A DNA stretch of 64,000 nt from Myxococcales bacterium (lineage in GTDB: Bacteria > Myxococcota_A > Polyangia > Polyangiales > Polyangiaceae), in contig JADKKK010000009.1 of NCBI GenBank assembly GCA_016720545.1, forward strand, positions 1 through 64,000. Reading direction: 5' to 3'. The position numbers and the translations under genes are program-made. Positions 1 to 10,613 of this stretch are shown in pieces (position 1 is the stretch's first letter; each line of letters starts with the position of its first letter). The notes beneath the pieces were generated by a model that did not search any database, was not told the origin of the DNA, and worked only from the letters and a program-made list of their open reading frames with translations.

Positions 1-495
1 GACTACGAGGTGAAGGTGAGGACGCGCGGCGGCCTCACCGACGTGGCGTTGCCGGACGTCGGCTTCGGCGTATCCCAAGTGTTGCCTGCGCTCGTGCAGG
101 CGTTCTACTGCCCTCCCGGCTCTACGGTGTGGATGGAGCAGCCCGAAATCCACTGCACCCGCAGGTGCAGGCGCAGCTCGCGGATACGTTCATCACGGCG
201 ATCCGTGCGCGCGAAGGAGTCCGCGCGACGTTCAGCTCGTCGTCGAGACGCACTCGGAGCACTTCCTCAACCGGCTCCACAGCGGCGCATCGCAGAGGCG
301 ACGCTCGCTCCGCACGATGTGGCCATCTACTTTGCGCGCTCGACCACGAACGGCGCCGAGCTCGAAGAGCTCAAGGTGAACGAGTACGGTGACATCACGA
401 ACTGGCCCGACAACTTCTTCGGCGATGAGATGGGCGACATCGTCGCGCGCACGCAGGCGGCCGCGGCGAGGCGCGAGAAGGCGGCACGACGATGA
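1..495 (+). pseudogene. AAA ATPase, DUF3696-type C-terminal part (5' partial, three frame changes)
   Basis: The gene enters from outside the window. Reading through three frame changes gives the C-terminal half of an OLD/SMC-like AAA ATPase with a DUF3696 tail: a GFGVSQVLP signature, a Walker-B-like VWMEQPEIHLHPQ, the switch motif ETHSEHFLNRL, then a YFARSTTNG...FFGDEM tail. The frame changes are a missing C near 153, a missing C near 232 and an extra CA near 278, so the net length is nearly conserved. These ATPases usually pair with a nuclease. Here the stop overlaps the start of a PIN-domain gene by 4 nt, which implies a coupled ATPase-nuclease pair. Family assignment is fairly secure; whether the lesions are real is unknown. 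Confidence 0.7.
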
Positions 496-1049
496 CGGTG
501 ATCGTCGACACGAACGTCATCCTCGTCGCGAACGGGAGCCACGCGGACGTCAGCGACGCGTGCGTGAGCACCTGCGCCGGCAGACTCCTCGACATCTCGC
601 GAAGCGGACGAGTGGCTATCGACGATGCCTATCGGATCCTCGCGGAATACCAGAACAAGACCTCGCCCTACGAGGGAAAGCGGGCCGGCGACGCCTTCCT
701 GAAGTGGCTCCTCCGTAACAGCGCCAACCCCGCGAAGTGCGACCAAGTTTCCCTCTCCGAACACCCTGAACGCGGGTTCGAGTCGTTCCCAGACGACGAG
801 CGCCTGCGGACGTTCGACCCGCCCGACCGAAAGTTCGTGGCCGTGGCGGTGGCCCATGCGGCAAAGCCACCCATCTTGCAGGCCGCCGACTCCAAGTGGC
901 TCGATTGGGCGCTCCCGTTGCAAGACCACGGAGTTCGGGTGGACTTTGTCTGCGGCACCGATATCAAGCGGTTCGACGACAAGAAGAAGGGCCGCACACC
1001 CGGTCAGCCGAAGAATGGGTCCCGTGCGCCACGGCGGACCAAGGCATGA
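492..1049 (+). CDS. PIN-domain ribonuclease-like protein
   Basis: Intact 185-aa protein. The N-terminus MTVIVDTNVIL is the classic first PIN strand with the metal-binding Asp at residue 6. Further candidate acidic ligands are E52, D112 (in DPPDRKFVA) and D133 (in AADSKW), giving the usual four-acid Mg site of VapC-like RNases. The C-terminus is basic (KKKGRTPGQPKNG). The ATG overlaps the upstream ATPase stop by 4 nt, and its own stop overlaps the downstream RNA ligase start by 4 nt, so the three genes are probably translated together. A solo toxin would normally sit beside a small antitoxin, which is absent; the ATPase may control it. Substrate is unknown. Confidence 0.75.
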   Translation: MTVIVDTNVILVANGSHADVSDACVSTCAGRLLDISRSGRVAIDDAYRILAEYQNKTSPYEGKRAGDAFLKWLLRNSANPAKCDQVSLSEHPERGFESFPDDERLRTFDPPDRKFVAVAVAHAAKPPILQAADSKWLDWALPLQDHGVRVDFVCGTDIKRFDDKKKGRTPGQPKNGSRAPRRTKA

Positions 1050-1733
1050 CCGACTTCTTTCGCTTTCCGCACACACCGCATCTGGCATGGCTCGGTGCGG
1101 GCAAGACCGCGCGAGGACAAGGTCCTCGATGTGGCGGAGGCGGCCGCGCTCCTCGCTGGCGACGTTGTGGTCGAGGAGAAAGTTGACGGGGCGAATCTTG
1201 GATTTTCCGTGGACGAGCGAGGGGCGCTCCGCGCGCAGAACCGAGGAAAGTACCTCGATCTCACAGCGCTCACGGGCCAGTGGCGGCCACTTCGGCAGTG
1301 GCTCGGCGCACGCCACCGCTCGCTGGCCGAGCGCCTCTCGCCACACATCATGCTCTTTGGGGAGTGGTGCTACGCGGTGCACAGCCTCCGCTACTCCCGC
1401 CTGCCCGACTGGTTTGTCGGCTTCGACGTCTACGATCGCTCAACGGGCGTCTTTTGGTCGGTCGAACTTCGCAACGCCCTTGCGCGTGAGCTCGGTGTCG
1501 CGGTCGTGCCCGAGCTCGGTCGAGGCCGGTTCACACTTCCAGCGCTCGAAGCGCTGCTCGGCCGCTCCTCGCTGACCGAGGGCCCCGCCGAAGGGCTCTA
1601 CGTGCGTCGCGAAGGCGGAGGCAGGCTCCGCTCCCGCGCCAAGCTCGTGCGCCCCGAGTTCGTGCAGGGCATCGACGAGCACTGGTCGAAGCGACCGCTC
1701 GAGGCGAACCAGCTGCGGATGGTGGGGCAATGA
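1046..1733 (+). CDS. RNA ligase family protein (one frameshift near 1107)
   Basis: Starting from the ATG that overlaps the PIN stop, the first ~20 residues (MTDFFRFPHTPHLAWLGAGK) are in one frame and the rest is in another. Dropping one A near 1107 joins them as LGAGK-PREDKVLDV. The remainder holds a full nucleotidyl-transferase set: motif I EEKVDGANLG with the lysine that would carry AMP, motif III LFGEWCY, motif IV EGLYVRRE and motif V RAKLVRPEF. This fits the RNA ligase/mRNA-capping superfamily. Coupling to a PIN nuclease suggests RNA repair after cleavage, or a self-protection role; that is inference. A GTG at 1095 could start a shorter intact form still containing all motifs. Confidence 0.72.
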
Positions 1734-1854
1734 GCCCCAACGTTCACGCCCAGGCACGCTCAGGGGGCTGACGAGGCTCGGCCCGGCGCACCGGCCCCGC
1801 GAGGTGCGCCGCATCGAAAGGCCCGCCGGGCGTCCGGCGCGGTATGTTGCGCTC

Positions 1855-1868
1855 GGAGGTGACGCGTG
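1855..1868 (+). promoter_or_regulatory. Ribosome binding site and GTG start of the second defence operon
   Basis: GGAGGT at 1855-1860 lies 5 nt before a GTG at 1866. It is one of the strongest Shine-Dalgarno matches in the island. It fixes the start of the NTPase gene and marks the head of the overlapping gene chain. The 1734-1854 stretch between the RNA ligase and this site holds no gene; no clear -35/-10 pair was recognised. Confidence 0.6.
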
Positions 1869-3010
1869 AGCACTGACTGGAAGGCACTGAAGCCGCACGT
1901 TCCGCTGTCGCCGGGCGCGGCGCACTACGTCGCAAGGGCGGGCGCTGCTGGCGACGAGATCGCCGACTGGATTCTCGCCGACCGCGCGCCGCTCCTGGTC
2001 GGGGGGCCTGCGGGGGTGGGCAAGAGCACCGAGCTCGCGCGCGCCGCCGATCTGCTCCAGGCCCACCGCGTCGCGTGTCTGGTGCAGCTCGACCGCTTCG
2101 AGAACATGCGCCGCCTCACGCCCGATCGCATGCGCCTGCGCATCGCGCAGAAGCTCGGCTACCTCGCTCAGCAGGTGCTTCACCTGCCGATCTCCGAGAG
2201 TCTCGCGGCGCGCTCGAGAGAAGTGAACGAAGAGCTGGCGGGGAGCGCGTCAGCACCATGAGGCCTCGCCGAGCGTGATCTGAACGCGGCCTTGCCCGAG
2301 GTCGTGCGGCTCTCCCTTCAGGGGCGCGTCACCGTCTTGATCGACGGGCTTGAGAAGGTTCCCGAAGGCACCGAGAGTCTCGATCTCTTCGACGCGCTCG
2401 CGTCGATTCGCGAGGAGGTCGAGCTCGTCGTCGTCATTCCGTGGCACGCTGCGTTCGACCCCACGCGGAGACGGTCCTCCGAGCGGGGAGCGCTTCGTGC
2501 CGGTGCGAGGGCTGGAAGTCGAAGGCGACGCAGACCACGGTCAGGTTTTCTGTTCGAGAAGTGCTTCTTCGTCGTGTTCCGCTCCCCGCCGACCCAACGC
2601 CCATGAGCGGGTTGGCCGGGGTCCTGTATGGATCCCATGCCCAGGCTGCGGAGCGACTGAGCCTGGTCAATGACGCCGCTCGCTGGAGTGGCGGAATTCC
2701 TCGGACGTTCCTCCAGCTGATGGCCGACGCAGGCACGTACGCGCGCTTGCGTCGCGAGGCCCCGTGGCCGAACGCCACGGACCTCGCCGATGCCGCGCCG
2801 ATCAGCCGTAGGACAGCTTCGGGCGGATCTTCCTGCCAGGGGACACACGGCGATCCGCCGTGGTGGGACGGACGGGCGTGAGCTCGCCCTCGAACGCAAA
2901 GGCGTTTGATGGCCCACGGGGTCGTGCTCGAGAGGATCCGTGGGGGACGACCTGTCTTGGAGATCCATCCGTTGGCGCGCAAAGGCATCGAGGAGAGCGC
3001 GCATGCGTGA
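1866..3010 (+). pseudogene. STAND/AAA-like P-loop NTPase (in-frame stop and several frame changes)
   Basis: The first 130 residues read cleanly from GTG 1866 and include Walker A GGPAGVGKST. A TGA at 2259 interrupts the frame, which then continues with Walker B VTVLIDGLEKVPEG and VVVIPWHAAFD. After about 2455 the coding signal hops frames: RFVPVRGLEVEGDA, then AGVLYGSHAQAAERLSLV and SGGIPRTFLQLMADAG, ending RPVLEIHPLARKGIEESAHA before a TGA at 3008-3010. The architecture (P-loop, LIDGLEK Walker B, a GGIPRTF sensor-like segment, short C-terminal domain) resembles KAP/STAND-type ATP-binding proteins of defence loci. The next gene starts at ATG 3003, inside its end. Either a decayed gene or a poorly sequenced intact one. 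Confidence 0.5.
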
Positions 3011-4124
3011 TCCCGTTGATTCGATCGTCAACGCGATCGAACGAGACGAGGGTGGCGTCGTGGTTTGGTGCCCTGATCTCGGCCTGCGCGAGTGGCTGGT
3101 CGGCGAGGTGGAGCCTTGGCGCTGCAGGCAGCGCACCCTTCGCGTCACGGACTTTGAAGCCGCGCTCGCTGAGCCGTCGCATGGCGATCTCGTGCCGGAC
3201 GACGAACTGGCGGTGGTGCAGGACCCTCGACGGCCTCTCGCGACCGCCTCGAAGCGAGGACCGGCCGCGCACTCAACCCATCGTTTTGTTCCTGCTGCGA
3301 GGCGGAGACGGGCAACAGGCCCTCGAGGCATCGCGAGCCCTCAGCCCAGTGGGGTAGGAGGGCAAGGAAACCGATCCCGACAAGCCTGGCCGAGATCGAC
3401 CCAGCAAGGAACGCGTGGCCTTCATCGCACAAGTGAGACAGAGCCCTGAGGGGTGGCTGTCAGTGGCGTGCTGGAGGCGAATTGCCTAAGACTTCCCGAA
3501 ACCTGAGTCTGCCTACTGGGCCAATCTTTGGAGGCGCCGTGAACACTGTGGACGTCGCTCTATCGAGGCCACACGGCCGTTCGCGCCTTCCCCGCGGGGC
3601 GAGCGTCGTCCGCAAGGTCCTCAAGCGACCATTCTCGCCAGGCGGGGCACTGCGATCGCTCCGGAGAGCGGTTCAGCAACAAGAGCAGCGAGGGCGACCG
3701 AGTGGTGGATCCGAAGGCACGAACGGCAGGTTTCAGAGCCGCTCCATCAGGCATCGCGGCGTACGGCCAGCGGACTTGACGGTCCTCGCCTGACGGCAGG
3801 GCGAGACGGCACGCGCTCAGCCTCATGGTCGCCGCCATGAGAGGCGAGCGGCACGGCCGGAACACGCTGGGCGTCCACTTGCCCGATGATCGATGACCGT
3901 GGCAACTCGAGGCGGAGACCGCCAAGGACACGGCGCGTGCGGACACGCCGCAGTCCACTGCCGTAGGCCCGGACTCTGACACGCCCAGAAGGTGCGCGTG
4001 CCGCTTCCGGCCCTCGGTCCGTGGGCGCTCGATTGGATTGCTCTCGCAACTCGTACCCACTGTCGACTTCGAACCCGCGCCGTGGGCCGAGGTCCAGGCC
4101 GCTCTCAAGAAAGCTCCCGCATGA
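3003..4124 (+). pseudogene. Unrecognised protein upstream of pglY, frame-disrupted
   Basis: An ATG at 3003 opens MRDPVDSIVNAIERDEG and continues VVVWCPDLGLREWLVGEVE. The coding signal then changes frame repeatedly (PIVLFLLRGGDGQQALEASR near 3280, RVAFIAQVRQSPEGWLSV near 3410, PESAYWANLWRRR near 3500). The last readable block, LLSQLVPTVDFEPAPWAEV then QAALKKAPA, ends at TGA 4122-4124 and overlaps the pglY ATG by 4 nt. The pieces could be one ~370-residue protein or two genes; between about 3560 and 3900 I cannot follow a frame. No family was recognised. Its position directly before pglY, where type 2 BREX loci carry pglX, is notable, but no SAM-methyltransferase motif was seen. Confidence 0.35.
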
Positions 4125-7100
4125 CGACCCTTATCCACGAGCTCCTCGATCTGCCTCTTGCCGTCCGCAAGGGCGACTTCGTCCAGGACCTCACCGGCGG
4201 TATCTCGAACCCCGAGCGGACGGTGAAGGACTACGCGATCACGCCGAAGATCGTGCAGACCTTCGAGCACGCGCTGTCCATCATCGGCAGCGCGCTGCGC
4301 GACGGGCGCAGCCAGGCGGCGTACCTCCACGGCTCGTTCGGCGCCGGCAAGAGCCACTTCATGGCGCTCCTCGACCTCATGCTCGCCAATCACCCGGCGC
4401 CGTGGAGCCGCGGTGAGCTGCACGCGCTGCGCGGCAAGAACGAGTGGATCGGCAAGAAGAAGCTCCTCCAGCTCCCGATCCACATGCTCGGCGCGCAGGA
4501 CATGGAGTCGAAGATCCTCGGCTCCTACGTCGCGTGGGCGGCGAAGAACCACCCCGACGAGGCGACGCCCGCCCTTTACGCCGACCAAGGACTGTTCGAC
4601 GACGCGCGCCGCCTGCGCACCACGCTCGGCGACGACGCGTTCTTCGGCAAGCTGAATGGCGGCGTCCAGCAGGCCGCGACCGGCTGGGGCAAGCTCGCGC
4701 AGAAGCGCGAGTGGGACGCGGCGAGCTTCGACGCGGCGGCCTCGGCCACGTACGTCGGCGAGAGCGACCGCGACGCGCAGAGCCCGCGCGCCAAGCTGTT
4801 CAGCGATCTGGTGCGCACCTTCTTCACGTCGTGGACCTCGCAGCAGGGGCGCTTCGTTGACTTGGACACCGGGCTCGGCGTCATGAGTCGCCATGCCAAG
4901 TCGCTCGGCTTCGACGCTGTCGTGCTCTACCTCGACGAGCTGGTGCTCTGGCTCGCGGGCAATTCGAGCGACCTGCCGTTCATCGGTCGGGAAGTGCAGA
5001 AGATGGTGAAGCTGAAGGAGGCGCAGGACGCGGACCGCGCGATCCCCATCGTCAGCTTCATCGCGCGCCAGCGTGATCTCTCGCAGTTCCTCGGGGAGCA
5101 CGCGCAGGGCGCGGTACGCAACGAGCTGTCGCGCAACCTCTCGCACCACGACGGGCGCTTCGAGACCGTCACGCTCGCCGACTCGAACCTCCCTGCGATC
5201 GTCGCCCACCGCGTCGTGCGCGCCAAGGACGAGTCCGCAGCGCAGCGGCTCGCCGATGACTTCGCCAAGACCTGGCGCGCCGCCGGGCAGGCGCAGAGCG
5301 TGCTCATCGGCAGCGAGGGCGACGAGGCCGACTTCAAGAAGGTCTACCCGTTCTCCCCCGCGCTCGTCGAGGCGCTCGTGGCGCTCTCGGACTGCCTGCA
5401 GCGTGAGCGCACGGCGATCCGCATCCTGATGGAGCTCTTGGTCAACCACCTTCCGGACCTCGAGCTCGGTCGCGTGGTGCCGGTCGGTGACGCGTTCGAC
5501 GCCCTCGCCGAGGCCGAAGACCCGATCGACGATCCGGTGATGAAGGCGCGCTTCGACCGCGCGCGCGACCTCTACCGCGAGAGCTTCTTGCCAATCATCC
5601 GGCGGCAGCACAACACGGACAACCCGACCGCGTGCCAGCGCCTACGGGAGGACCACGACCGACGCCTCGGCTGCAGCGGCTGCCCGCAGAAGATGTGCCG
5701 CAACGACAACCGCCTCGCGAAGACGCTGCTGATGGCGGCGCTGGTGCCCGAGGCCAAGCCGTTCAAGGGCCTGACGGTGAAGCGGCTCGCCCACTTGAAC
5801 CACGGCACCATCGCGTCGCCCATTCCCGGGGCCGAGATGCAGGTGGTGGCGCAGCGCCTCCGCGATTGGGCGAGCCAGGTCGGCGCCCTTCGCCTGGGCG
5901 AGCAGGCCGATCCCGAGGTGAACATCCACCTCGCGGGCGTCGACCTGCAGCCGATCCTCGCGCAGGCCGCGGAGGCCGATACGGCCGGAGCGCGCAAGAA
6001 CGCGATGCGCCGCCTGCTGTTCCAGGCGCTCGAGCTCGACAGCGAAGGCACCGTCGTCGAGACAGAGCTGCCTTTCCACGGCACGCGTCGCAAGGGTCGA
6101 GTCCGCTACGGCAACGTTCGCGAGATGGACGACACCACGCTGACGTGCCCGCGTGAGTTCGAGTGGCAGGTCATCGCCGACTATCCGTTCGACGAACGCG
6201 GCCACGGCCCCGACGAGGACCTCCGCACCGTCGAGCGCTTCCGCGACTCGCGCCCCGCCGATGCGCCGCCGAACCCCACGGTGGTGTGGCTGCCGACGTT
6301 CTTCTCGCACTCGCTCGAGCGCGAGCTCGGCGACCTCGTGGTCCTGGAGCACATCCTCGACGGAGAGCCGCGCAAGTACCTCGGTCACTTGCGTGTCGAG
6401 GACCAGTCGACGACGCGCGCCGACCTCGCGAGCCTTCGCGCCCAGAAGCAGGCGCTGGTGAAGCGCACGCTGGCGCAGGCCTACGGGCTCGCGATGGCGA
6501 ACGACAGCTCGTTCCTCGACCAGTCGCGCGCTGTGGACGAGCACTTCATCCCGCTCCTCGGTGATCTCGACATCCGTGCGGTGCTCGCCGGCACGATGAA
6601 GGACGGCTTCCGCCAGGTCGTCGACACGGTGCTGTCGAAGAAGTACCCGCACCATCCGCGCTTCGACGGAACGGTCTCGGCGACGCGCATGGAGAAGATC
6701 GGCGCGCTCGTCGAAAAGCTGCTCGACGAGCGGGACCGCCGCATGAACGTCGAGAAGGGCGAGCGCAACGACCTGCGCGCCTACGCCGATCCGCTCGGCA
6801 TCACCGAGACGGGCGATGTCGCGGTGCTGCTCAACGAGCGGCCTTTCAAGGAGATTGAGCAGCAGCGCCAGCAGGCCGGCATCGACACCCCAACCGTCGG
6901 CAACCTTCGCGGCTGGCTCGATCCGCAGCGCACGCGCGGTTTGCCCGCCGAGGTGCAGGACCTGCTCGTGTCGCTCTACGCCGCGTGGAGTGGGCGCACA
7001 TTCCGTCGCGACGGCAAGAGCTACACGCTGCCGCGCCCGGGGCAGGTCCCTGACGACGTCGAGTTGCTGCGCCCCGCCCTGCCCACCCAGGGCGAATGGA

Positions 7101-7842
7101 CCGAGGCGCTGAACCGCGCGGGCGAGCTCTTCGGCGTGGCGATCGGCGCTCGCTCGCTCAGCGCACGCAACCTCTCGGCCTTCGCTGAGAAGGTGAAGGA
7201 GAAGCTGAAGGAAGTGGGCGACGCCGGCGAGCTGCCGGCAGCGCTCGAGCCGAAGATTTGTGACTGGGCCGAGCCGGAGGACGCGCCCCGCTTGGCGACG
7301 GCACGAGCCTCGGCGGCGCTGGTCCAGCAGCTCGCGCGAGGCGATGGGCGCGTCCATCGTACGCGACCTCGCGAGCTTCACGCCGCAGACCTCCGTCGAC
7401 GGCCATGGAGCGCAACCTCAAGGCGGCCTCCGCGAGCAAGCGGCTCCTCCACGAGGATGCGCGCTGGATCGTGCTGCGCCAGGTGAAGGGGCTCCTGGGC
7501 GACGCCGAGCGAGGCGAGCGCGCGAGGCTGCTCCTTCAGGATCTCGCCACGCTGCTCACGTCCGACGAGATCACGAGGATGCTCGCCGACGGCCTGAGCG
7601 ATCTGACCCGACGTGCGGACGAGCTGCTGCGTGTGCCCACCGGCCGGCCCGAAGGGCAGAAGCCGCGCGAGGTCGAAGAGAGAGGCGGCGAGGAGATCGT
7701 GCTCGAGGCGTCGAACGACCTCGCCTCTGCGACGTCGGCCGCGAGGGCGCTGCGTGAGCTCGCCGAGCGCTTCGAGTCCGAAGGCGCGGCCGCGTCCCGC
7801 ATCACTATCCGGGTCACCGCGTGGAAGCGGAGGCCGGAATGA
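4121..7842 (+). CDS. pglY: PglY-like BREX ATPase (two indels near the 3' end)
   Basis: The start MTTLIHELLDLPLAVRKGDF is typical of PglY/DUF6079-type BREX ATPases. Walker A GSFGAGKS is at residues 71-78 (Lys77). A Walker-B-like VVLYLDELVLWL lies near residue 270, and a Cys-rich CSGCPQKMC segment near residue 525. The frame is open to 7486, but the last ~30 codons of that reading are nonsense. Removing one G near 7345 and one near 7410 restores DGASIVRDLASFTPQTSVD then MERNLKAASASKRLL, ending at 7842 with 1239 aa, close to the usual PglY size. The start overlaps the preceding stop by 4 nt, and pglZ starts in its last 4 nt. In BREX, PglY is the large ATPase associated with phage exclusion. Both indels fall in G runs and may be sequencing errors. 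Confidence 0.82.
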
Positions 7843-10613
7843 TCGAGGGGCCGCTGCTCTCGCAGGCGGACGTGCGCCTGGAGGTGGAGCGTCTGTTCCG
7901 GCGCGACCACCGCTCCAAGCTTCTCGCGCTCTTCGGTCGAGGGCAGCCCGGGCGCTTCGAGCTCGATGGCCTCAAGTGGGATATCATCCCGACGGCGTGC
8001 GAGCTCTCGCTGCGCTCGAGGCTCCCGGCTCCAGGAGAACCGGTGACGACAGGGCGCGTCTATCTGGTGGACTGGGCCGAGGATGCGCTCCCGCTCGACG
8101 TCTCGTGCCGCCTCGCCGGCGGGCGCATCTACCATGTCGCGCGCGACGCTCGGCTCGCGGCGCTCTTCGGCGCGCGCCAGGTCGATCAAGGGCTGGCGTC
8201 CACTGCGCTCGCACGGCTCGCGCTCTCGGGCAGCGTCGATGGCCTCCGCAAGGTCCCTGGGCTTCGCCTCTCTACCGACGACCTCTGGAAGCGCGTTCTC
8301 GAAGCGCGCTTCGGGATCCCCGAGAGTGCGCTCGCAGCTGGGGCCTCGTGGCTGCGCTGGGTGCGCAGCTCCGATGCGGGCGTCGCCTTCGCGCGCGCGT
8401 GTGAGGGCGACGACCTCCTGCGCGCGGTGCGGCGCGAGCTGCTCGCCTGGCTCGAACAGCGGCTTGGCTCCGTTGGCGTGCTCGGGTTTCGCGCGTGGGA
8501 GCTCGGCCTCGTCGACCGCGCGATTCAAGCGCTCCTGCTCCTCGCGGCCGTGGAGCAAAGCGAGGACGCGTACCTGCGTGGCCTCGTGAACGGCCAGATC
8601 GCGAGCATCGCGCCGGGGCTCGCCAACGAAGTACGAGGGGCCCACGCAGGAGGAAGCTCCGAGGCCTTGCTCGAAGGGGTGCTGTCGGTGGAGGACGAGG
8701 CCGACCGGCGACTCCTCGACGGAGCCCAGCAGCACGCGATGGGCGGTGGGGCTTCGGCCCTCGTTACGGCGAGCGACTGGCTGCCCGCCGGCCACGCTGC
8801 GCGCGAGGCGGCTGTCGCTGCCGCGCTGACCGAGTTCGTCGACGCGCCCAGCGCCGAGTCGCTGGAAGGGGTGCTCGCTGCGTTCGACCACGTGAGCGCG
8901 CACCATCTCGATCGCGCCGTTCGCCGCTCGGAACACGTGGAGGCTCGAAAGATGGCGGCGCGCCTCTCGGCCTGGCTGCTCGCGCGTAGGGTTCGCCCAC
9001 CGCTCGCCGAGCATGGCACGCCGTGGCAGCCGGCGATCGAGCTGGCGCGCCGATACGCCGAAGAGGGCGGATTCCTCGATTGGGCCCGCCAGAGCCTGCG
9101 CGGGATGCGTGGCGCGAGCGAGCCCCTGATGGCTGCCGTCCGCCAGCTCTACGGCGCCGTGGACGCCGTGGCGCGTGCCGACGACCAGCGCTTCGCCAAG
9201 GCCTACGTGTCGTGGGTCGAGGCCGGGAAGCCCTCGAACGAAGTGCTCCCCATCGAGCACGTGACCAAGCGCGTGGTCGCGCAGTTCCTCAAGGGCGGCG
9301 AGCATCGGCGCCTGCTCCTCGTGCTGATGGACGGCATGAGCTACGCGGCGGCGGTGCAGGTCCTGCAGCGCCTGCGCGAGCAGCGGCGGTGGAGCCCCAT
9401 CGCGTGGCGCACGCCGGGCTGGAACGGGCAGCTCCCGATCCCGCCTGTGCTGGCGGCGGCGCCGACGCTGACCGAGGTGAGCCGCGCCGCTCTCTTCGCG
9501 GGCGTGGCCGATCCGCGCTTCGGCGACCAGGGGACGGACAAGGACGACTCGCGCTGGGCCTCGAACCCGCACATCCGCGAGCTGGTCGGCGAGGAGCCCC
9601 TCAAGGTGTTCTTCCGGCGTGACGTCCACGCCGGCCACGAGCTCATCGACGAGGTGAAGCAGGCCGTGGCGGGCGACCAGCGCGTGGTCGCGGTGGTCGT
9701 GAACGCCATCGACGAGCAGCTCAAGGGCAGCCTCCAGGTCGCCGTCGACTACAGCAAGATCCCCATCCTTCCGCTCGAGGCACTGCTGAGCGCGGCGGAT
9801 GGTGCCGAGCGCGCGGTCTTGCTCGTGGCCGACCACGGGCACGTCGCGGGCGACGCGATGCGCGTCGCGGGCGGGCGTATCCCGGCAGGGCGTGAGGGCG
9901 GTGCCCGCTGGCGCGCACTGAACGAGGGGGAGCAGCCGCAGGACGGCGAAGTGCTGCTGCCGCGGACATCGTGGAAGCCGCGCGGAGCGGCGGGCATCGC
10001 AGCCCTCTGGGACACCGCGCTCGCGAACCGCGCACCGCACTACGGCGAGCACGGTGGGCTCTCGCTCGCAGAAGCGGTCGCGCCCGCCTTCCTCATCGGT
10101 CCCGAGTGGCTCGATCGCGTCGCGGGCGACGACGTCGAGCTGTCCTGCCGCGTGCTGCCTGAGCCCGACTGGTGGGCGCTCAAGATCGCGCGTCCGGCGG
10201 CGACGCCCGTCGCGACCGAGGAGCCGAAGACAACCGCGAAGGCCCAGCTCCAGCTGCTCGCCGTGGAGCCAGCGAAGACGCCCACAGCGCCGCCGGCTGC
10301 GACGACAGAGCCCACGCTCGTCGCGCACCTGCGCACGTCCAAGCTCTTCACGCAGCAGACCTCGGGCGTGCCCAAGCCAGACGTCGAGCGCGTACTCACG
10401 TGGCTCGCGGTGCTCGTCGAGGCGGGCGGCAGCCTGACCGCCACTGACTTCGCGCGGCTCTGCGGTGTGCGCCCCCATCAGGTTGGCGGCGCTGTCGCGC
10501 GCATGGGTGTTCTGAACGCTGACGGCTTCGCCATCGTCGAGCACGACGTCGCGGGGCGCCGAGTCGTTCTGCACAAGGCGAGGTTGCTCTCGCAGTTTGG
10601 AGTTACCGAATGA
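7839..10613 (+). CDS. pglZ: PglZ, alkaline-phosphatase-superfamily BREX protein
   Basis: Intact 924-aa protein starting MIEGPLLSQADVRLEVERLF, chosen because this ATG overlaps the pglY stop by 4 nt. The central PglZ domain shows the metal-site motifs of the alkaline phosphatase superfamily: LLLVLMDGMSYA with Asp498 and LLVADHGHVAG with Asp665, His666 and His668. A Pro/Ala/Thr-rich linker (about residues 785-825) separates a small C-terminal domain that looks like a winged helix. PglZ is the signature protein shared by all BREX types. There are no frame lesions over 2.8 kb, in contrast to the flanking genes. It overlaps brxD by 4 nt. Confidence 0.9.
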   Translation: MIEGPLLSQADVRLEVERLFRRDHRSKLLALFGRGQPGRFELDGLKWDIIPTACELSLRSRLPAPGEPVTTGRVYLVDWAEDALPLDVSCRLAGGRIYHVARDARLAALFGARQVDQGLASTALARLALSGSVDGLRKVPGLRLSTDDLWKRVLEARFGIPESALAAGASWLRWVRSSDAGVAFARACEGDDLLRAVRRELLAWLEQRLGSVGVLGFRAWELGLVDRAIQALLLLAAVEQSEDAYLRGLVNGQIASIAPGLANEVRGAHAGGSSEALLEGVLSVEDEADRRLLDGAQQHAMGGGASALVTASDWLPAGHAAREAAVAAALTEFVDAPSAESLEGVLAAFDHVSAHHLDRAVRRSEHVEARKMAARLSAWLLARRVRPPLAEHGTPWQPAIELARRYAEEGGFLDWARQSLRGMRGASEPLMAAVRQLYGAVDAVARADDQRFAKAYVSWVEAGKPSNEVLPIEHVTKRVVAQFLKGGEHRRLLLVLMDGMSYAAAVQVLQRLREQRRWSPIAWRTPGWNGQLPIPPVLAAAPTLTEVSRAALFAGVADPRFGDQGTDKDDSRWASNPHIRELVGEEPLKVFFRRDVHAGHELIDEVKQAVAGDQRVVAVVVNAIDEQLKGSLQVAVDYSKIPILPLEALLSAADGAERAVLLVADHGHVAGDAMRVAGGRIPAGREGGARWRALNEGEQPQDGEVLLPRTSWKPRGAAGIAALWDTALANRAPHYGEHGGLSLAEAVAPAFLIGPEWLDRVAGDDVELSCRVLPEPDWWALKIARPAATPVATEEPKTTAKAQLQLLAVEPAKTPTAPPAATTEPTLVAHLRTSKLFTQQTSGVPKPDVERVLTWLAVLVEAGGSLTATDFARLCGVRPHQVGGAVARMGVLNADGFAIVEHDVAGRRVVLHKARLLSQFGVTE

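Noticed and set aside
3560..5611. Minus-strand open frame across the pglY start
   Set aside because: Compositional shadow; PglY motifs and coupled overlaps fix the coding strand as plus.
7536..10574. Long open frame (about 1000 codons) on the minus strand opposite pglZ
   Set aside because: Antisense shadow of a GC-rich gene: the plus-strand product has clear PglZ motifs, while the minus product is Arg/Leu/Ala-rich with no family features.
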